Assembly: GCA_032433765.1 (NCBI GenBank)
Contig: JAVIAB010000159.1
Location: forward strand, 3,760,342-3,824,341
Direction of reading: 5' to 3'
Source of the DNA: Megaustenia siamemsis
Lineage: Eukaryota; Mollusca; Gastropoda; Stylommatophora; Ariophantidae
Length of the DNA stretch: 64,000 bases
Part shown: piece after piece, positions 10,702 through 21,190 of the stretch
How the letters are laid out: each line of letters begins with the position of its first letter
Numbering within the stretch: position 1 is the stretch's first letter
The notes under the pieces: model-generated
Told to the model about the DNA's origin: nothing
What the model saw: the letters and a program-made list of their open reading frames with translations, nothing else
The model's database searches: none
Program-made: the position numbers and the translations under genes

Positions 10702-11310
10702 TTAAATATCTAAAGGCGTAGTCGAGACGTTATCATCAGCTACATTTCTTTTTATATATAGAAATAGGACAGAGCATTATTTGTTTGACTGTAGGAAAAT
10801 ATGGAATTATTTAAGACTTTGAAACCTACATTTTTCCCACCCTTAGCCTTTTGCGTAGCGAGAACCTCTAAAAACATATCTTTAGCTAATTTGTTGTGTT
10901 GCTTACTTAACCCTTTACAACTGATTTTATCGTAATCCCCACTACAATGGTACGTCTTACTACATAAACTAACAAGAGCCGTCCCTTCGGACTCTAGTTT
11001 AAAAAGCCCGGGCGTTCGTTTGGTGTATGCTTTAACACCCTTACAGTTTACACAGTCTGGCTAATATGTTCATCGCAAAACTCGACAGGAAACCAGTCTT
11101 TATATACGCTATTAAACTCATTCCGCAGCCCTGACTTAACTATAGCCTCCAACTTAGGTGCACTTAAAGCCAATATAAACTATCAGTATCTGCTTCACAT
11201 AACTGAAAGTCGGATCTATCCACAAACTTATCTAAGAACTCGAAATAAAAAATCTAACATACGAAGTTTTGCATATCGATACACGAAGAAACCGATTTGT
11301 AGGGGTAAGT
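10702..11310 (-). pseudogene. Protein-primed DNA polymerase B, C-terminal fragment, copy 1
   Basis: The minus strand encodes the palm-thumb end of a B-family polymerase. It shows QIGFFVYRYAKLRML, then the catalytic metal-binding block CEADTDSLYLAL (DTDS of motif C), KGVKAYTKRTPGLFKLE, ISLCSKTYHCSG and the terminal PLDI before a stop at 10,702. The enzyme replicates linear elements that carry a protein on their 5' ends. Only about the last 190 residues are present, spread over several frames: breaks fall near the FEFLDK segment, after the CDEHISQTV segment and in a TATATA stretch near the end. The exonuclease domain and most of the palm are missing. Its 5' edge joins a copy of the ATPase P-loop DNA. 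Confidence 0.8.
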
Positions 11311-11314
11311 CCCA

Positions 11315-11358
11315 TCCTACCGGGTGTGGGAAAACGGTATTTGTACAAAAGTTTATAT
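11315..11358 (+). repeat. Transposed copy of the ATPase P-loop segment (left arm)
   Basis: About 43 bp identical to 10,564-10,607 (CCTACCGGGTGTGGGAAAAC and onward to AAAAGTTTATA), lying exactly at the truncated 5' edge of the polymerase fragment. It is not a functional ATPase sequence here. Confidence 0.85.
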
Positions 11359-11364
11359 AGAACC

Positions 11365-11490
11365 TTCTAGGAGGCAAGGGCAGAAACCTACGAGTCAAGG
11401 GCAGAAACCTAGGAGGCAAGGGCAGAAACCTAGGAGGCAAGGGTAGAAACCTAAGAGGCAAGGGCAGAAACCTAGGAGGCACCTCGATGG
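11365..11490. repeat. 21-bp minisatellite CCTAGGAGGCAAGGGCAGAAA
   Basis: About six units in a row. The inverted counterpart is at 13,372-13,510 in the right arm and has about one unit more. Confidence 0.9.
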
Positions 11491-11944
11491 ACATCTAGAC
11501 AACCGAAGAAGCGTTTTACAATCTCAATATGACTAACCCCTTGCGGGTATGCCTTTTCTAATACGGTTATCATTCTGTCGGCATATTATCGTTTGTTTTT
11601 AATTATAATCTTAGTAGCATGTTGACAGTGCCACTATTGCGTGCTTTTGGTTAATTTGACTGAACCAGTTGTTATAATGCTTACATTTCAGTATTCGATT
11701 TTCAATTTCTCCCACTTATCGTTAATTTTCGCGTTTTCCCCCTCTCTTTCTCTATAAATATATGTGTAAATAAAAAAAGACATTATTTGTTTGACTAAAA
11801 CCATGGTTTTTATATTTTGCTATATGTTTGTACATATGTTATCATCATCTACTAAACGTTTTAAACAGTTTTAAAAAAGGTGACAAATTATAATCACCGT
11901 CTTCTCTTATAGAAAACTATTACTAACGAAGAACATATCTTTAA

Positions 11945-12420
11945 TAAGACGAACCACGAACCACAACCCCACGAACCACAACCCCACGAACCATGGACTT
12001 AACGAACCATCAACTCACGAACCACGAACCACAACCCCACGAACCACGCACTTAACAAACTACAAACTTAATAAACCACAACCCCACGAACCACGGACTT
12101 AACGAACCATCAACTCACGAACCACGAACCACAACCCCACGAACCATGGACTTAACGAACCATCAACTAACGAACCACGAACCACAACCCCACGAACCAT
12201 GGACTTAACGAACCATCAACTCACGAACCACGAACCACAACCCCACGAACCACGCACTTAACAAACTACAAACTTAATAACCACACCCCACGAACCACGG
12301 ACTTAACGAACCATCAACTCACGAACCACGACCACAACCCCACGAACCATGGACTTAATGAACCATCAACTAACGAACCACGAACCACAACCCCACGAAC
12401 CACGGACTTAACGAACCATC
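11945..12420. repeat. Palindrome loop, part 1: CGAACCA-rich minisatellite
   Basis: Nested repeats of ACGAACCACGAACCACAACC and CCATGGACTTAACGAACCAT-type segments, with a higher-order unit of roughly 50-55 bp. It lies only in the unpaired centre of the palindrome. No coding potential was seen. Confidence 0.88.
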
Positions 12421-12903
12421 ACTCTTGTACACCCCAAGTTAATGCTCATCTCTTTATTCTGTATTTTCTCCAGCCTGTCAATTTATACATTATTAATAAC
12501 AAACGCCTTAACAAGAAACACCGGGCACTCTTACCTTCTAATAACTTGAAGTTAACACTTTTGTTAAAGACATTATAGTGATCCTAGGTGAGGGGTAATT
12601 ATCATTCTCAGGAGATATAGCGACTAGCGACCAGGGATAAGACAAGTGGACACAGTAGATGTCGAATAGATATGTCACTTAACAATGACCCGTCTGATAA
12701 GACATGATAATTTGATCAAGTTTCAACATTAACGTAAATATACTAACGGTGCCCAAGTTTTTAACGTTCACTAAATTCTTTAGCATCCGAACCTCCAACT
12801 TTTCCCAACATTATTGAGTTGTTGTTTTACAATTTAAAGTTATATTCATTTTTGTCAGTTCTCGTAGTTTTTGTTGTTGTTGCGGTGAGTCATCATTGGT
12901 GAT
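12421..12903. other. Palindrome loop, part 2: unique sequence
   Basis: This is the only single-copy DNA inside the Polinton-like element. I see no gene, and no motif of integrase, capsid or protease. It ends next to GTCTTATTAA, the inner edge of the right arm. Confidence 0.6.
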
Positions 12904-13371
12904 GTCTTATTAAAGATATGTTCTTCGTTAGTAATAGTTTTCTATAAGAGAAGACGGTGATTATAATTTGTCACCTTTTTTAAAACTGTTTAAAACGTTT
13001 AGTAGATGATGATAACATATGTACAAACATATAGCAAAATATAAAAACCATGGTTTTAGTCAAACAAATAATGTCTTTTTTTTATTTACACATATATTTA
13101 TAGAGAAAGAGAGGTGGAAAAAGCGAAAATTAACGATAAGTGGGAGAAATTGAAAATCGAATACTGAAATGTAAGCATTATAACAACTGGTTCAGTCAAA
13201 TTAACCAAAAGCACGCAATAGTGGCACTGTCAACATGCTACTAAGATTATAATTAAAAACAAACGATAATATGCCGACAGAATGATAACCGTATTAGAAA
13301 AGGCATACCCGCAAGGGGTTAGTCATATTGAGATTGTAAAACGCTTCTTCGGTTGTCTAGCTGTCCATCGA

Positions 13372-13510
13372 GGTGCCTCCTAGGTTTCTGCCCTTGCCTC
13401 TTTGGTTTCTACCCTTGCCTCCTAGGTTTCTGCCCTTGCCTCCTAGGTTTCTGCCCTTGACTCGTAGGTTTCTGCCCTTGCCTCCTAGGTTTCTGACCTT
13501 GCCTCCTAGA
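13372..13510. repeat. 21-bp minisatellite, right arm
   Basis: Inverted counterpart of the array at 11,365-11,490. The open frame across it is repeat-derived. Confidence 0.9.
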
Positions 13511-13559
13511 AGGTTCTGTATAAACTTTTGTACAAATACCGTTTTCCCACACCCGGTAG

Positions 13560-14174
13560 GATGGGACTTACCCCTACAAATCGGTTTCTTCGTGTATCGA
13601 TATGCAAAACTTCGTATGTTAGATTTTTTATTTTGAGTTCTTAGATAAGTTTGTGGATAGATCCGACTTTCAGTTATGTGAAGCAGATACTGATAGTTTA
13701 TATTTGGCTTTAAGTGCACCTAAGTTGGAGGCTATAGTTAAGTCAGGGCTGCGGAATGAGTTTAATAGCGTATATAAAGACTGGTTTCCTGTCGAGTTTT
13801 GCGATGAACATATTAGCCAGACTGTGTAAACTGTAAGGGTGTTAAAGCATACACCAAACGAACGCCCGGGCTTTTTAAACTAGAGTCCGAAGGGACGGCT
13901 CTTATTAGTTTATGTAGTAAGACGTACCATTGTAGTGGGGATTACGATAAAATCAGTTGTAAAGGGTTAAGTAAGCAACACAACAAATTAGCTAAAGATA
14001 TGTTTTTAGAGGTTCTCGCTACGCAAAAGGCTAAGGGTGGGAAAAATGTAGGTTTCAAAGTCTTAAATAATTCCATATTTTCCTACAGTCAAACAAATAA
14101 TGCTCTGTCCTATTTCTATATATAAAAGACATGTAGCTGATGATAACGTCTCGACTACGCCTTTAGATATTTAA
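13560..14174 (+). pseudogene. Protein-primed DNA polymerase B, C-terminal fragment, copy 2
   Basis: Mirror of copy 1: QIGFFVYRYAKLRML in one frame, then FEFLDKFVDRSDF and EADTDSLYLAL in a second, then KGVKAYTKRTPGLF through KNVGFKVLNN in a third, and the final PLDI in yet another. The breaks lie near 13,626-13,632 (T run), 13,812-13,816 and 14,117-14,126. Its 3' end faces the ATPase fragment 59 bp away. It cannot encode an active enzyme. Confidence 0.8.
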
Positions 14175-14233
14175 CTCTTTACACTACCAGTTTAGACTAC
14201 CCAGCAATCTCTAACAGTTTCACCCCTTATGAT

Positions 14234-14356
14234 TCATTTATGACATAGAACTAAGCAGACACCCATCTGTATAAACTTTTGTACAAATACCGTTTTCCCA
14301 CACCCGGTAGGACCGGCTATCAGAGCTGTGAAAGGATGATTCCATCGGGGATCCAT
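14234..14356 (-). pseudogene. P-loop ATPase, N-terminal fragment, copy 2
   Basis: Same 40-residue truncated frame with Walker A GPTGCGKT as copy 1, in mirror orientation. It lies between the polymerase fragment and the PC4-like promoter. Confidence 0.65.
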
Positions 14357-14563
14357 CCTCACAAGTGCTACCAACTTTAGTGATTATACCACCCACAAAA
14401 ATAACAAGGAGTGATTTTAGGTCAGCCCGCCAGGTTTCACTTCTTCAATTAACACTTATTTTAAAAAACCACATCCTATATAAAATTATTTTACACACAC
14501 CTCATATTTCGCACATATCACCCTGTCTGGACCCTTCCCGAAGTCACGGAACATGTCGCAACA

Positions 14564-14676
14564 CGACTGATAACGTATTACCTCGTCTGATAACATATTA
14601 CCTCGCCTGATAACATATTGCGTTAGCTACTATAAATAGACGGTCCTCGATACGATAAACGTAGCAGGTATAAAAC
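14564..14676 (+). promoter_or_regulatory. PC4-like gene promoter, copy 2
   Basis: Three CTGATAAC-type repeats (14,567-14,625), then TATAAATAG near 14,630 and TATAAAA at 14,669, about 80 bp upstream of the ATG. Confidence 0.65.
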
Positions 14677-14752
14677 CCCCAGCCGAGCAGTGTACACACA
14701 TAGATAACCAGCGTCTGTTGCCAGGTGGCTTGTGTTTGTTTTTGCTTTGACT

Positions 14753-15444
14753 ATGGAGTCGTGTAGCTTGAATACGCCAATTTCGTTTGATGCCAGTGAT
14801 CAGCGCATATTTATGTCACGCGGAAATGAGACTGTAGTTCCGTTGTCTAAAGATGGCGTTAAGGCAGTCTCGGTTTGTGTTTTTCGTAACAGACCGTTGA
14901 TAAATATAAGGACATATAGCGGTGAGAGTTTTTTTAAGTTTCCTACCCGGACTGGATAACACTATCGAGAGAGGAATTTATCGCTTTAGTTGATATGCGA
15001 GAAGACATTTTAACCGCTTATGCTAACCTCAACTACACGCCACCTGTTGTTAACCACCAGATCAGCTACACGCCACCTCTCCTTAACCAGCTCAACTACA
15101 CGCCACCTGTTGTTAACCACCAGAACTACACACCATCTCTTGTTAACCCGAATCTCATCAACTACACGACCCCTCCTTTTGTTAACCAAGGGAACCTCGC
15201 TCTTGTTAATCAGACGACAGATCCGGCGGCCACTATCGATGTCCCGGGTGTTTCAGCTGAGTCACCAATTACCTATTCCAGCTTTGATCAAGGTTTTGTC
15301 AAAATGGAGGGCGGTTGTGTTGTGAAGGCTAATGAAACTTCCTACGCCCCTGTGTTTGATAGACATTTAACACAAACAGACAGTACAGCCAAAACAGGAG
15401 GGAGGAAACCCAGACGCTTACAATTATCAACAATCGGACAGTAA
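14753..15444 (+). pseudogene. PC4-like protein, copy 2, frameshifted
   Basis: Identical to the intact copy except for one missing G in a short G run at about 14,953-14,956, inside the PC4-like domain just after FKFPTRTG. The frame stops there and the rest, from MREDILTAY to the basic C-terminus, lies in another frame. The product would lose the helix and tail. Confidence 0.75.
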
Positions 15445-16313
15445 TATATATTTTCTCATATGTGTTGTATATTTGTTGTATTAATAAATATGTGTGAAAT
15501 ATAGAGCGACTTTTTTGTTTTGCTTTAGCGTGAAAGAGAGAGAGAGAGAGATAGAGAGAGAGAGAGTTGAGGGTGTGGCTTGATGATGATGTTGTTGAGG
15601 GTGGCACATGATGATGATGTTGTTGAGGGTGGTACATGCTGTTGAGGGTGGCACATGCTGATGATGTGTCATTTTGTGTGGCTTGGTGATGATAAGACAT
15701 GAAGGGATGATGTTGAGGGTGTGGCTTGATGATGATGATAAGAGAGAGAGAGCGTCACTATTTAATCACTACATATGATGATGTTGCCCGAGCCGACCAG
15801 CGACGAAGACCAGCGACGACCAGCGACGACCAGCGACCGCCGACGACCAGCGACCGCCGACCAGCGCCGATGATGATGACCGAGGTGGCCCGATGATGAT
15901 CGACGTGTATGTGTCGCTAACACCTGGTTACTAACACCCCTTTGCCTTTTTTTGCCTCCTGTTGCCATCACACATTGATGATAACACGACCCCCCGCAAG
16001 TTTTAGACTGACGTACAAGTTTTAGAACCACTGGTCTCCATATTTGCCTCATGTTGCCATCACACATTGATGATAACACGACCCCCGCAAGTTTTAGACT
16101 GACATACAAGTTTTAGCTCCAACACACCTACAAGTTTTAGAACCACTGGTCTCCACACACTTGAGATAAGACGAGGCCGACCACTTGACCACTTGAGATA
16201 AGACCACCCGCGCCGACCACCCGCGATAAACGAGGTCACCTGAGATTGCACGATACATGCCATGCTGCACGACGAGATTGTGCTGCACGATACATGCCAA
16301 TGCTGCACGATAC

Positions 16314-16601
16314 CCGAAGGGACGGCTCTTGTTAGTTTATGTAGTAAGACGTACCATTGTAGTGGGGATTACGATAAATCAGTTGTAAAGGGTTAAGTAA
16401 GCAACACAACAAATTAGCTAAAGATATGTTTTTAGAGGTTCTCGCTACGCAAAAAGCTAAGGGTGGGAAAAATGTAGGTTTCAAAGTCTTAAATAATTCC
16501 ATATTTTCCTACAGTCAAACAAATAATGCTCTGTCCTATTTCTATATATAAAAAGAAATGTAGCTGATGATAACGTCTCGACTACGCCTTTAGATATTTA
16601 A
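16314..16601 (+). pseudogene. DNA polymerase B 3' fragment, copy 3
   Basis: This is only the last part of the polymerase fragment, from the TALISLCSKTYHCSG block to PLDI. It carries an extra frameshift (one A fewer near 16,376) compared with the palindrome arms, and it lacks the DTDS catalytic block. Confidence 0.75.
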
Positions 16602-16660
16602 CTCTTTACACTACCAGTTTAGACTACCCAGCAATCTCTAACAGTTTCACCCCTTATGAT

Positions 16661-16783
16661 TCATTTATGACATAGAACTAAGCAGACACCCATCTGTATA
16701 AACTTTTGTACAAATACCGTTTTCCCACACCCGGTAGGACCGGCTATCAGAGCTGTGAAAGGATGATTCCATCGGGGATCCAT
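16661..16783 (-). pseudogene. P-loop ATPase, N-terminal fragment, copy 3
   Basis: Same truncated Walker A frame as copies 1 and 2. Confidence 0.65.
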
Positions 16784-16993
16784 CCTCACAAGTGCTACCA
16801 ACTTTAGTGATTATACCACCCACAAAAATAACAAGGAGTGATTTTAGGTCAGCCCGCCAGGTTTCACTTCTTCAATTAACACTTGTTTTAAAAAAACCAC
16901 ATCCTATATAAAATTATTTTACACACACCTCATATTTCGCACATATCACACTGTCTGGACCCTTCCCGAAGTCACGGAACATGTCGCAACACG

Positions 16994-17104
16994 ACTGATA
17001 ACGTATTACCTCGTCTGATAACATATTACCTCGCCTGATAACATATTGCGTTAGCTACTATAAATAGACGGTCCTCGATACGATAAACGTAGCAGGTATA
17101 AAAA
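16994..17104 (+). promoter_or_regulatory. PC4-like gene promoter, copy 3
   Basis: Three CTGATAAC-type repeats, then TATAAATAG near 17,059 and TATAAAAA at 17,097. Confidence 0.65.
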
Positions 17105-17180
17105 CCCCCAGCCGAGCAGTGTACACACATAGATAACCAGCGTCTGTTGCCAGGTGGCTTGTGTTTGTTTTGCTTTGACT

Positions 17181-17872
17181 ATGGAGTCGTGTAGCTTGAA
17201 TACGCCAATTTCGTTTGATGCCAGTGATCAGCGCATATTTATGTCACGCGGAAATGAGACTGTAGTTCCGTTGTCTAAAGATGGCGTTAAGGCAGTCTCG
17301 GTTTGTGTTTTTCGTAACAGACCGTTGATAAATATAAGGACATATAGCGGTGAGAGTTTTTTTAAGTTTCCTACCCGGACTGGGATAACACTATCGAGAG
17401 AGGAATTTATCGCTTTAGTTGATATGCGAGAAGACATTTTAACCGCTTATGCTAACCTCAACTACACGCCACCTGTTGTTAACCACCAGATCAGCTACAC
17501 GCCACCTCTCCTTAACCAGCTCAACTACACGCCACCTGTTGTTAACCACCAGAACTACACACCATCTCTTGTTAACCCGAATCTCATCAACTACACGACC
17601 CCTCCTTTTGTTAACCAAGGGAACCTCGCTCTTGTTAATCAGACGACAGATCCGGCGGCCACTATCGATGTCCCGGTGTTTCAGCTGAGTCACCAATTAC
17701 CTATTCCAGCTTTGATCAAGGTTTTGTCAAAATGGAGGGCGGTTGTGTTGTGAAGGCTAATGAAACTTCCTACGCCCCTGTGTTTGATAGACATTTAACA
17801 CAAACAGACAGTACAGCCAAAACAGGAGGGAGGAAACCCAGACGCTTACAATTATCAACAATCGGACAGTAA
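17181..17872 (+). pseudogene. PC4-like protein, copy 3, C-terminal frameshift
   Basis: The PC4-like domain and proline repeats are open. One G is missing at about 17,673-17,676 (after DVP), which gives an altered, shorter tail that stops at 17,753. The basic C-terminus is lost. The domain itself could still be made. Confidence 0.72.
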
Positions 17873-17958
17873 TATATATTTTCGCATATGTGTTGTATAT
17901 TTGTTGTATTAATAATATGTGTGAAATATAGAGCGACTTTTTTGTTTTGCTTTAGCGT

Positions 17959-17989
<31 letters not shown>

Positions 17990-18724
17990 TTGAGTGTGGC
18001 TTGATGATGATGTTGTTGAGGGTGGCACATGATGATGATGTTGTTGAGGGTGGTACATGCTGTTGAGGGTGGCACATGCTGATGATGTGTCAATTTGTGT
18101 GGCTTGGTGATGATAAGACATGAAGGGATGATGTTGAGGGTGTGGCTTGATGATGATGATAAGAGAGAGAGAGCGTCACTATTTAATCACTACATATGAT
18201 GATGTTGCCCGAGCCGACCAGCGACGACGACCAGCGACGACCAGCGACCGCCGACGACCAGCGACCGCCGACCAGCGCCGATGATGATGACCGAGGTGGC
18301 CCGATGATGATCGACGTGTATGTGTCGCTAACACCTGGTTACTAACACCCCTTTGCCTTTTTTTGCCTCCTGTTGCCATCACACATTGATGATAACACGA
18401 CCCCCGCAAGTTTTAGACTGACATACAAGTTTTAGAACCACTGGTCTCCATATTTGCCTCATGTTGCCATCACACATTGATGATAACACGACCCCCCGCA
18501 AGTTTTAGACTGACATACAAGTTTTAGCTCCAAACACACCTACAAGTTTTAGAACCACTGGTCTCCACACACTTGAGATAAGACGAGGCCGACCACTTGA
18601 CCACTTGAGATAAGACCACCCGCGCCGACCACCCGCGATAAACGAGGTCACCTGAGATTGCACGATACATGCCATGCTGCACGACGAGATTGTGCTGCAC
18701 GATACATGCCAATGCTGCACGATA

Positions 18725-19013
18725 CCCGAAGGGACGGCTCTTGTTAGTTTATGTAGTAAGACGTACCATTGTAGTGGGGATTACGATAAATCAGTTGTAA
18801 AGGGTTAAGTAAGCAACACAACAAATTAGCTAAAGATATGTTTTTAGAGGTTCTCGCTACGCAAAAAGCTAAGGGTGGGAAAAATGTAGGTTTCAAAGTC
18901 TTAAATAATTCCATATTTTCCTACAGTCAAACAAATAATGCTCTGTCCTATTTCTATATATAAAAAGAAATGTAGCTGATGATAACGTCTCGACTACGCC
19001 TTTAGATATTTAA
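18725..19013 (+). pseudogene. DNA polymerase B 3' fragment, copy 4
   Basis: Nearly identical to copy 3, with the same A deletion and no DTDS catalytic block. Confidence 0.75.
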
Positions 19014-19072
19014 CTCTTTACACTACCAGTTTAGACTACCCAGCAATCTCTAACAGTTTCACCCCTTATGAT

Positions 19073-19195
19073 TCATTTATGACATAGAACTAAGCAGACA
19101 CCCATCTGTATAAACTTTTGTACAAATACCGTTTTCCCACACCCGGTAGGACCGGCTATCAGAGCTGTGAAAGGATGATTCCATCGGGGATCCAT
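19073..19195 (-). pseudogene. P-loop ATPase, N-terminal fragment, copy 4
   Basis: Same truncated Walker A frame as the other copies. Confidence 0.65.
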
Positions 19196-19405
19196 CCTCA
19201 CAAGTGCTACCAACTTTAGTGATTATACCACCCACAAAAATAACAAGGAGTGATTTTAGGTCAGCCCGCCAGGTTTCACTTCTTCAATTAACACTTGTTT
19301 TAAAAAAACCACATCCTATATAAAATTATTTTACACACACCTCATATTTCGCACATATCACACTGTCTGGACCCTTCCCGAAGTCACGGAACATGTCGCA
19401 ACACG

Positions 19406-19516
19406 ACTGATAACGTATTACCTCGTCTGATAACATATTACCTCGCCTGATAACATATTGCGTTAGCTACTATAAATAGACGGTCCTCGATACGATAAAC
19501 GTAGCAGGTATAAAAA
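19406..19516 (+). promoter_or_regulatory. PC4-like gene promoter, copy 4
   Basis: Three CTGATAAC-type repeats, then TATAAATAG near 19,471 and TATAAAAA at 19,509. Confidence 0.65.
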
Positions 19517-19594
19517 CCCCCCAGCCGAGCAGTGTACACACATAGATAACCAGCGTCTGTTGCCAGGTGGCTTGTGTTTGTTTTTGCTTTGACT

Positions 19595-20286
19595 ATGGAG
19601 TCGTGTAGCTTGAATACGCCAATTTCGTTTGATGCCAGTGATCAGCGCATATTTATGTCACGCGGAAATGAGACTGTAGTTCCGTTGTCTAAAGATGGCG
19701 TTAAGGCAGTCTCGGTTTGTGTTTTTCGTAACAGACCGTTGATAAATATAAGGACATATAGCGGTGAGAGTTTTTTTAAGTTTCCTACCCGGACTGGGAT
19801 AACACTATCGAGAGAGGAATTTATCGCTTTAGTTGATATGCGAGAAGACATTTTAACCGCTTATGCTAACCTCAACTACACGCCACCTGTTGTTAACCAC
19901 CAGATCAGCTACACGCCACCTCTCCTTAACCAGCTCAACTACACGCCACCTGTTGTTAACCACCAGAACTACACACCATCTCTTGTTAACCCGAATCTCA
20001 TCAACTACACGACCCCTCCTTTTGTTAACCAAGGGAACCTCGCTCTTGTTAATCAGACGACAGATCCGGCGGCCACTATCGATGTCCCGGTGTTTCAGCT
20101 GAGTCACCAATTACCTATTCCAGCTTTGATCAAGGTTTTGTCAAAATGGAGGGCGGTTGTGTTGTGAAGGCTAATGAAACTTCCTACGCCCCTGTGTTTG
20201 ATAGACATTTAACACAAACAGACAGTACAGCCAAAACAGGAGGGAGGAAACCCAGACGCTTACAATTATCAACAATCGGACAGTAA
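19595..20286 (+). pseudogene. PC4-like protein, copy 4, C-terminal frameshift
   Basis: It carries the same single-G loss (about 20,087-20,090) as copy 3 and stops at 20,167. The shared lesion shows that copies 3 and 4 arose from one already mutated module. Confidence 0.72.
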
Positions 20287-21190
20287 TACATGTATATATT
20301 TTCGCATATGTGTTGTATATTTGTTGTATTAATAAATATGTGTGAAATATAGAGCGACTTTTTTGTTTTGCTTTAGCGTGAAAGAGAGAGAGAGAGAGAG
20401 AGAGTTGAGGGTGTGGCTTGATGATGATGTTGTTGAGGGTGGCACATGATGATGATGTTGTTGAGGGTGGTACATGCTGTTGAGGGTGGCACATGCTGAT
20501 GATGTGTCAATTTGTGTGGCTTGGTGATGATAAGACATGAAGGGATGATGTTGAGGGTGTGGCTTGATGATGATGATAAGAGAGAGAGAGCGTCACTATT
20601 TAATCACTACATATGATGATGTTGCCCGAGCCGACCAGCGACGACGACCAGCGACGACCAGCGACCGCCGACGACCAGCGACCGCCGACCAGCGCCGATG
20701 ATGATGACCGAGGTGGCCCGATGATGATCGACGTGTATGTGTCGCTAACACCTGGTTACTAACACCCCTTTGCCTTTTTTGCCTCCTGTTGCCATCACAC
20801 ATTGATGATAACACGACCCCCCGCAAGTTTTAGACTGACATACAAGTTTTAGAACCACTGGTCTCCATATTTGCCTCATGTTGCCATCACACATTGATGA
20901 TAACACGACCCCCCGCAAGTTTTAGACTGACATACAAGTTTTAGCTCCAAACACACCTACAAGTTTTAGAACCACTGGTCTCCACACACTTGAGATAAGA
21001 CGAGGCCGACCACTTGACCACTTGAGATAAGACCACCCGCGCCGACCACCCGCGATAAACGAGGTCACCTGAGATTGCACGATACATGCCATGCTGCACG
21101 ACGAGATTGTGCTGCACGATACATGCCAATGCTGCACGATACCTGCACGAAATGTTAAAATCCTTGCTCAAAACACCCTTCCTTACTACT

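Larger units (their letters stand above)
8537..11950. repeat. Left arm of a 3.4-kb palindrome
   Basis: Its reverse complement matches 12,904-16,310 almost base for base through the PC4-like gene, promoter, ATPase fragment, polymerase fragment and a 21-bp minisatellite. The inner edge is TTAATAAGAC at 11,941-11,950 against GTCTTATTAA at 12,904-12,913. The terminal part holds a (CT)n run, CATCATCA-type repeats, a GGTCGTCGGCGGTCGCT-like cluster, and two copies of a subterminal motif around AAAACTTGTATGTCAGTC. Confidence 0.92.
12904..16310. repeat. Right arm of the 3.4-kb palindrome
   Basis: The inverted copy of 8,537-11,950. It stops about 45 bp short of the true terminus and then joins mid-polymerase sequence at 16,311. 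Differences from the left arm are few: single-base indels, simple-repeat lengths and one minisatellite unit. Confidence 0.92.
16311..18722 (+). repeat. Tandem module, third copy (2,412 bp)
   Basis: It begins at CCGAAGGGACGGCTC within the polymerase fragment and ends in the subterminal TGCTGCACGATA sequence, then repeats with the identical junction at 18,723. It contains polymerase end, ATPase start, promoter, PC4-like gene and terminal simple repeats. Confidence 0.93.
18723..21140 (+). repeat. Tandem module, fourth copy (about 2,417 bp)
   Basis: Same content and left junction as the third copy. At its right end the sequence continues into the true element terminus (21,141-21,190), which matches the left end near 8,537-8,585. 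Confidence 0.93.
8537..21190. mobile_element. Rearranged Polinton/Maverick (adintovirus-like) element
   Basis: Left end AGTAGTGAGGAAGGG is the inverse of the right end CCCTTCCTTACTACT. Both sides are flanked by TGTGTG (8,531-8,536 and 21,191-21,196). AG...CT ends and 6-bp duplications are known Polinton features. The interior encodes the end of a protein-primed DNA polymerase B, the start of a P-loop ATPase and a PC4-like protein. It consists of a palindrome (arms 8,537-11,950 and 12,904-16,310) and two tandem copies of the right module (16,311-18,722 and 18,723-21,140). No integrase, capsid or protease was recognised. It is defective and would need helper proteins. The TGTGTG flank is low-complexity, which weakens the TSD call. 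Confidence 0.75.

Noticed and set aside
12970..13360. A second, diverged polymerase fragment inside the palindrome arm
   Set aside because: A SQTNN-like peptide and the AGTCAAACAAATAATG string recur from the polymerase end, but the rest does not align by eye; it could be a shared non-coding segment.
13357..13719. 120-codon frame with GGKGRNL repeats
   Set aside because: It is the 21-bp minisatellite read in one frame, fused to the antisense of polymerase sequence.
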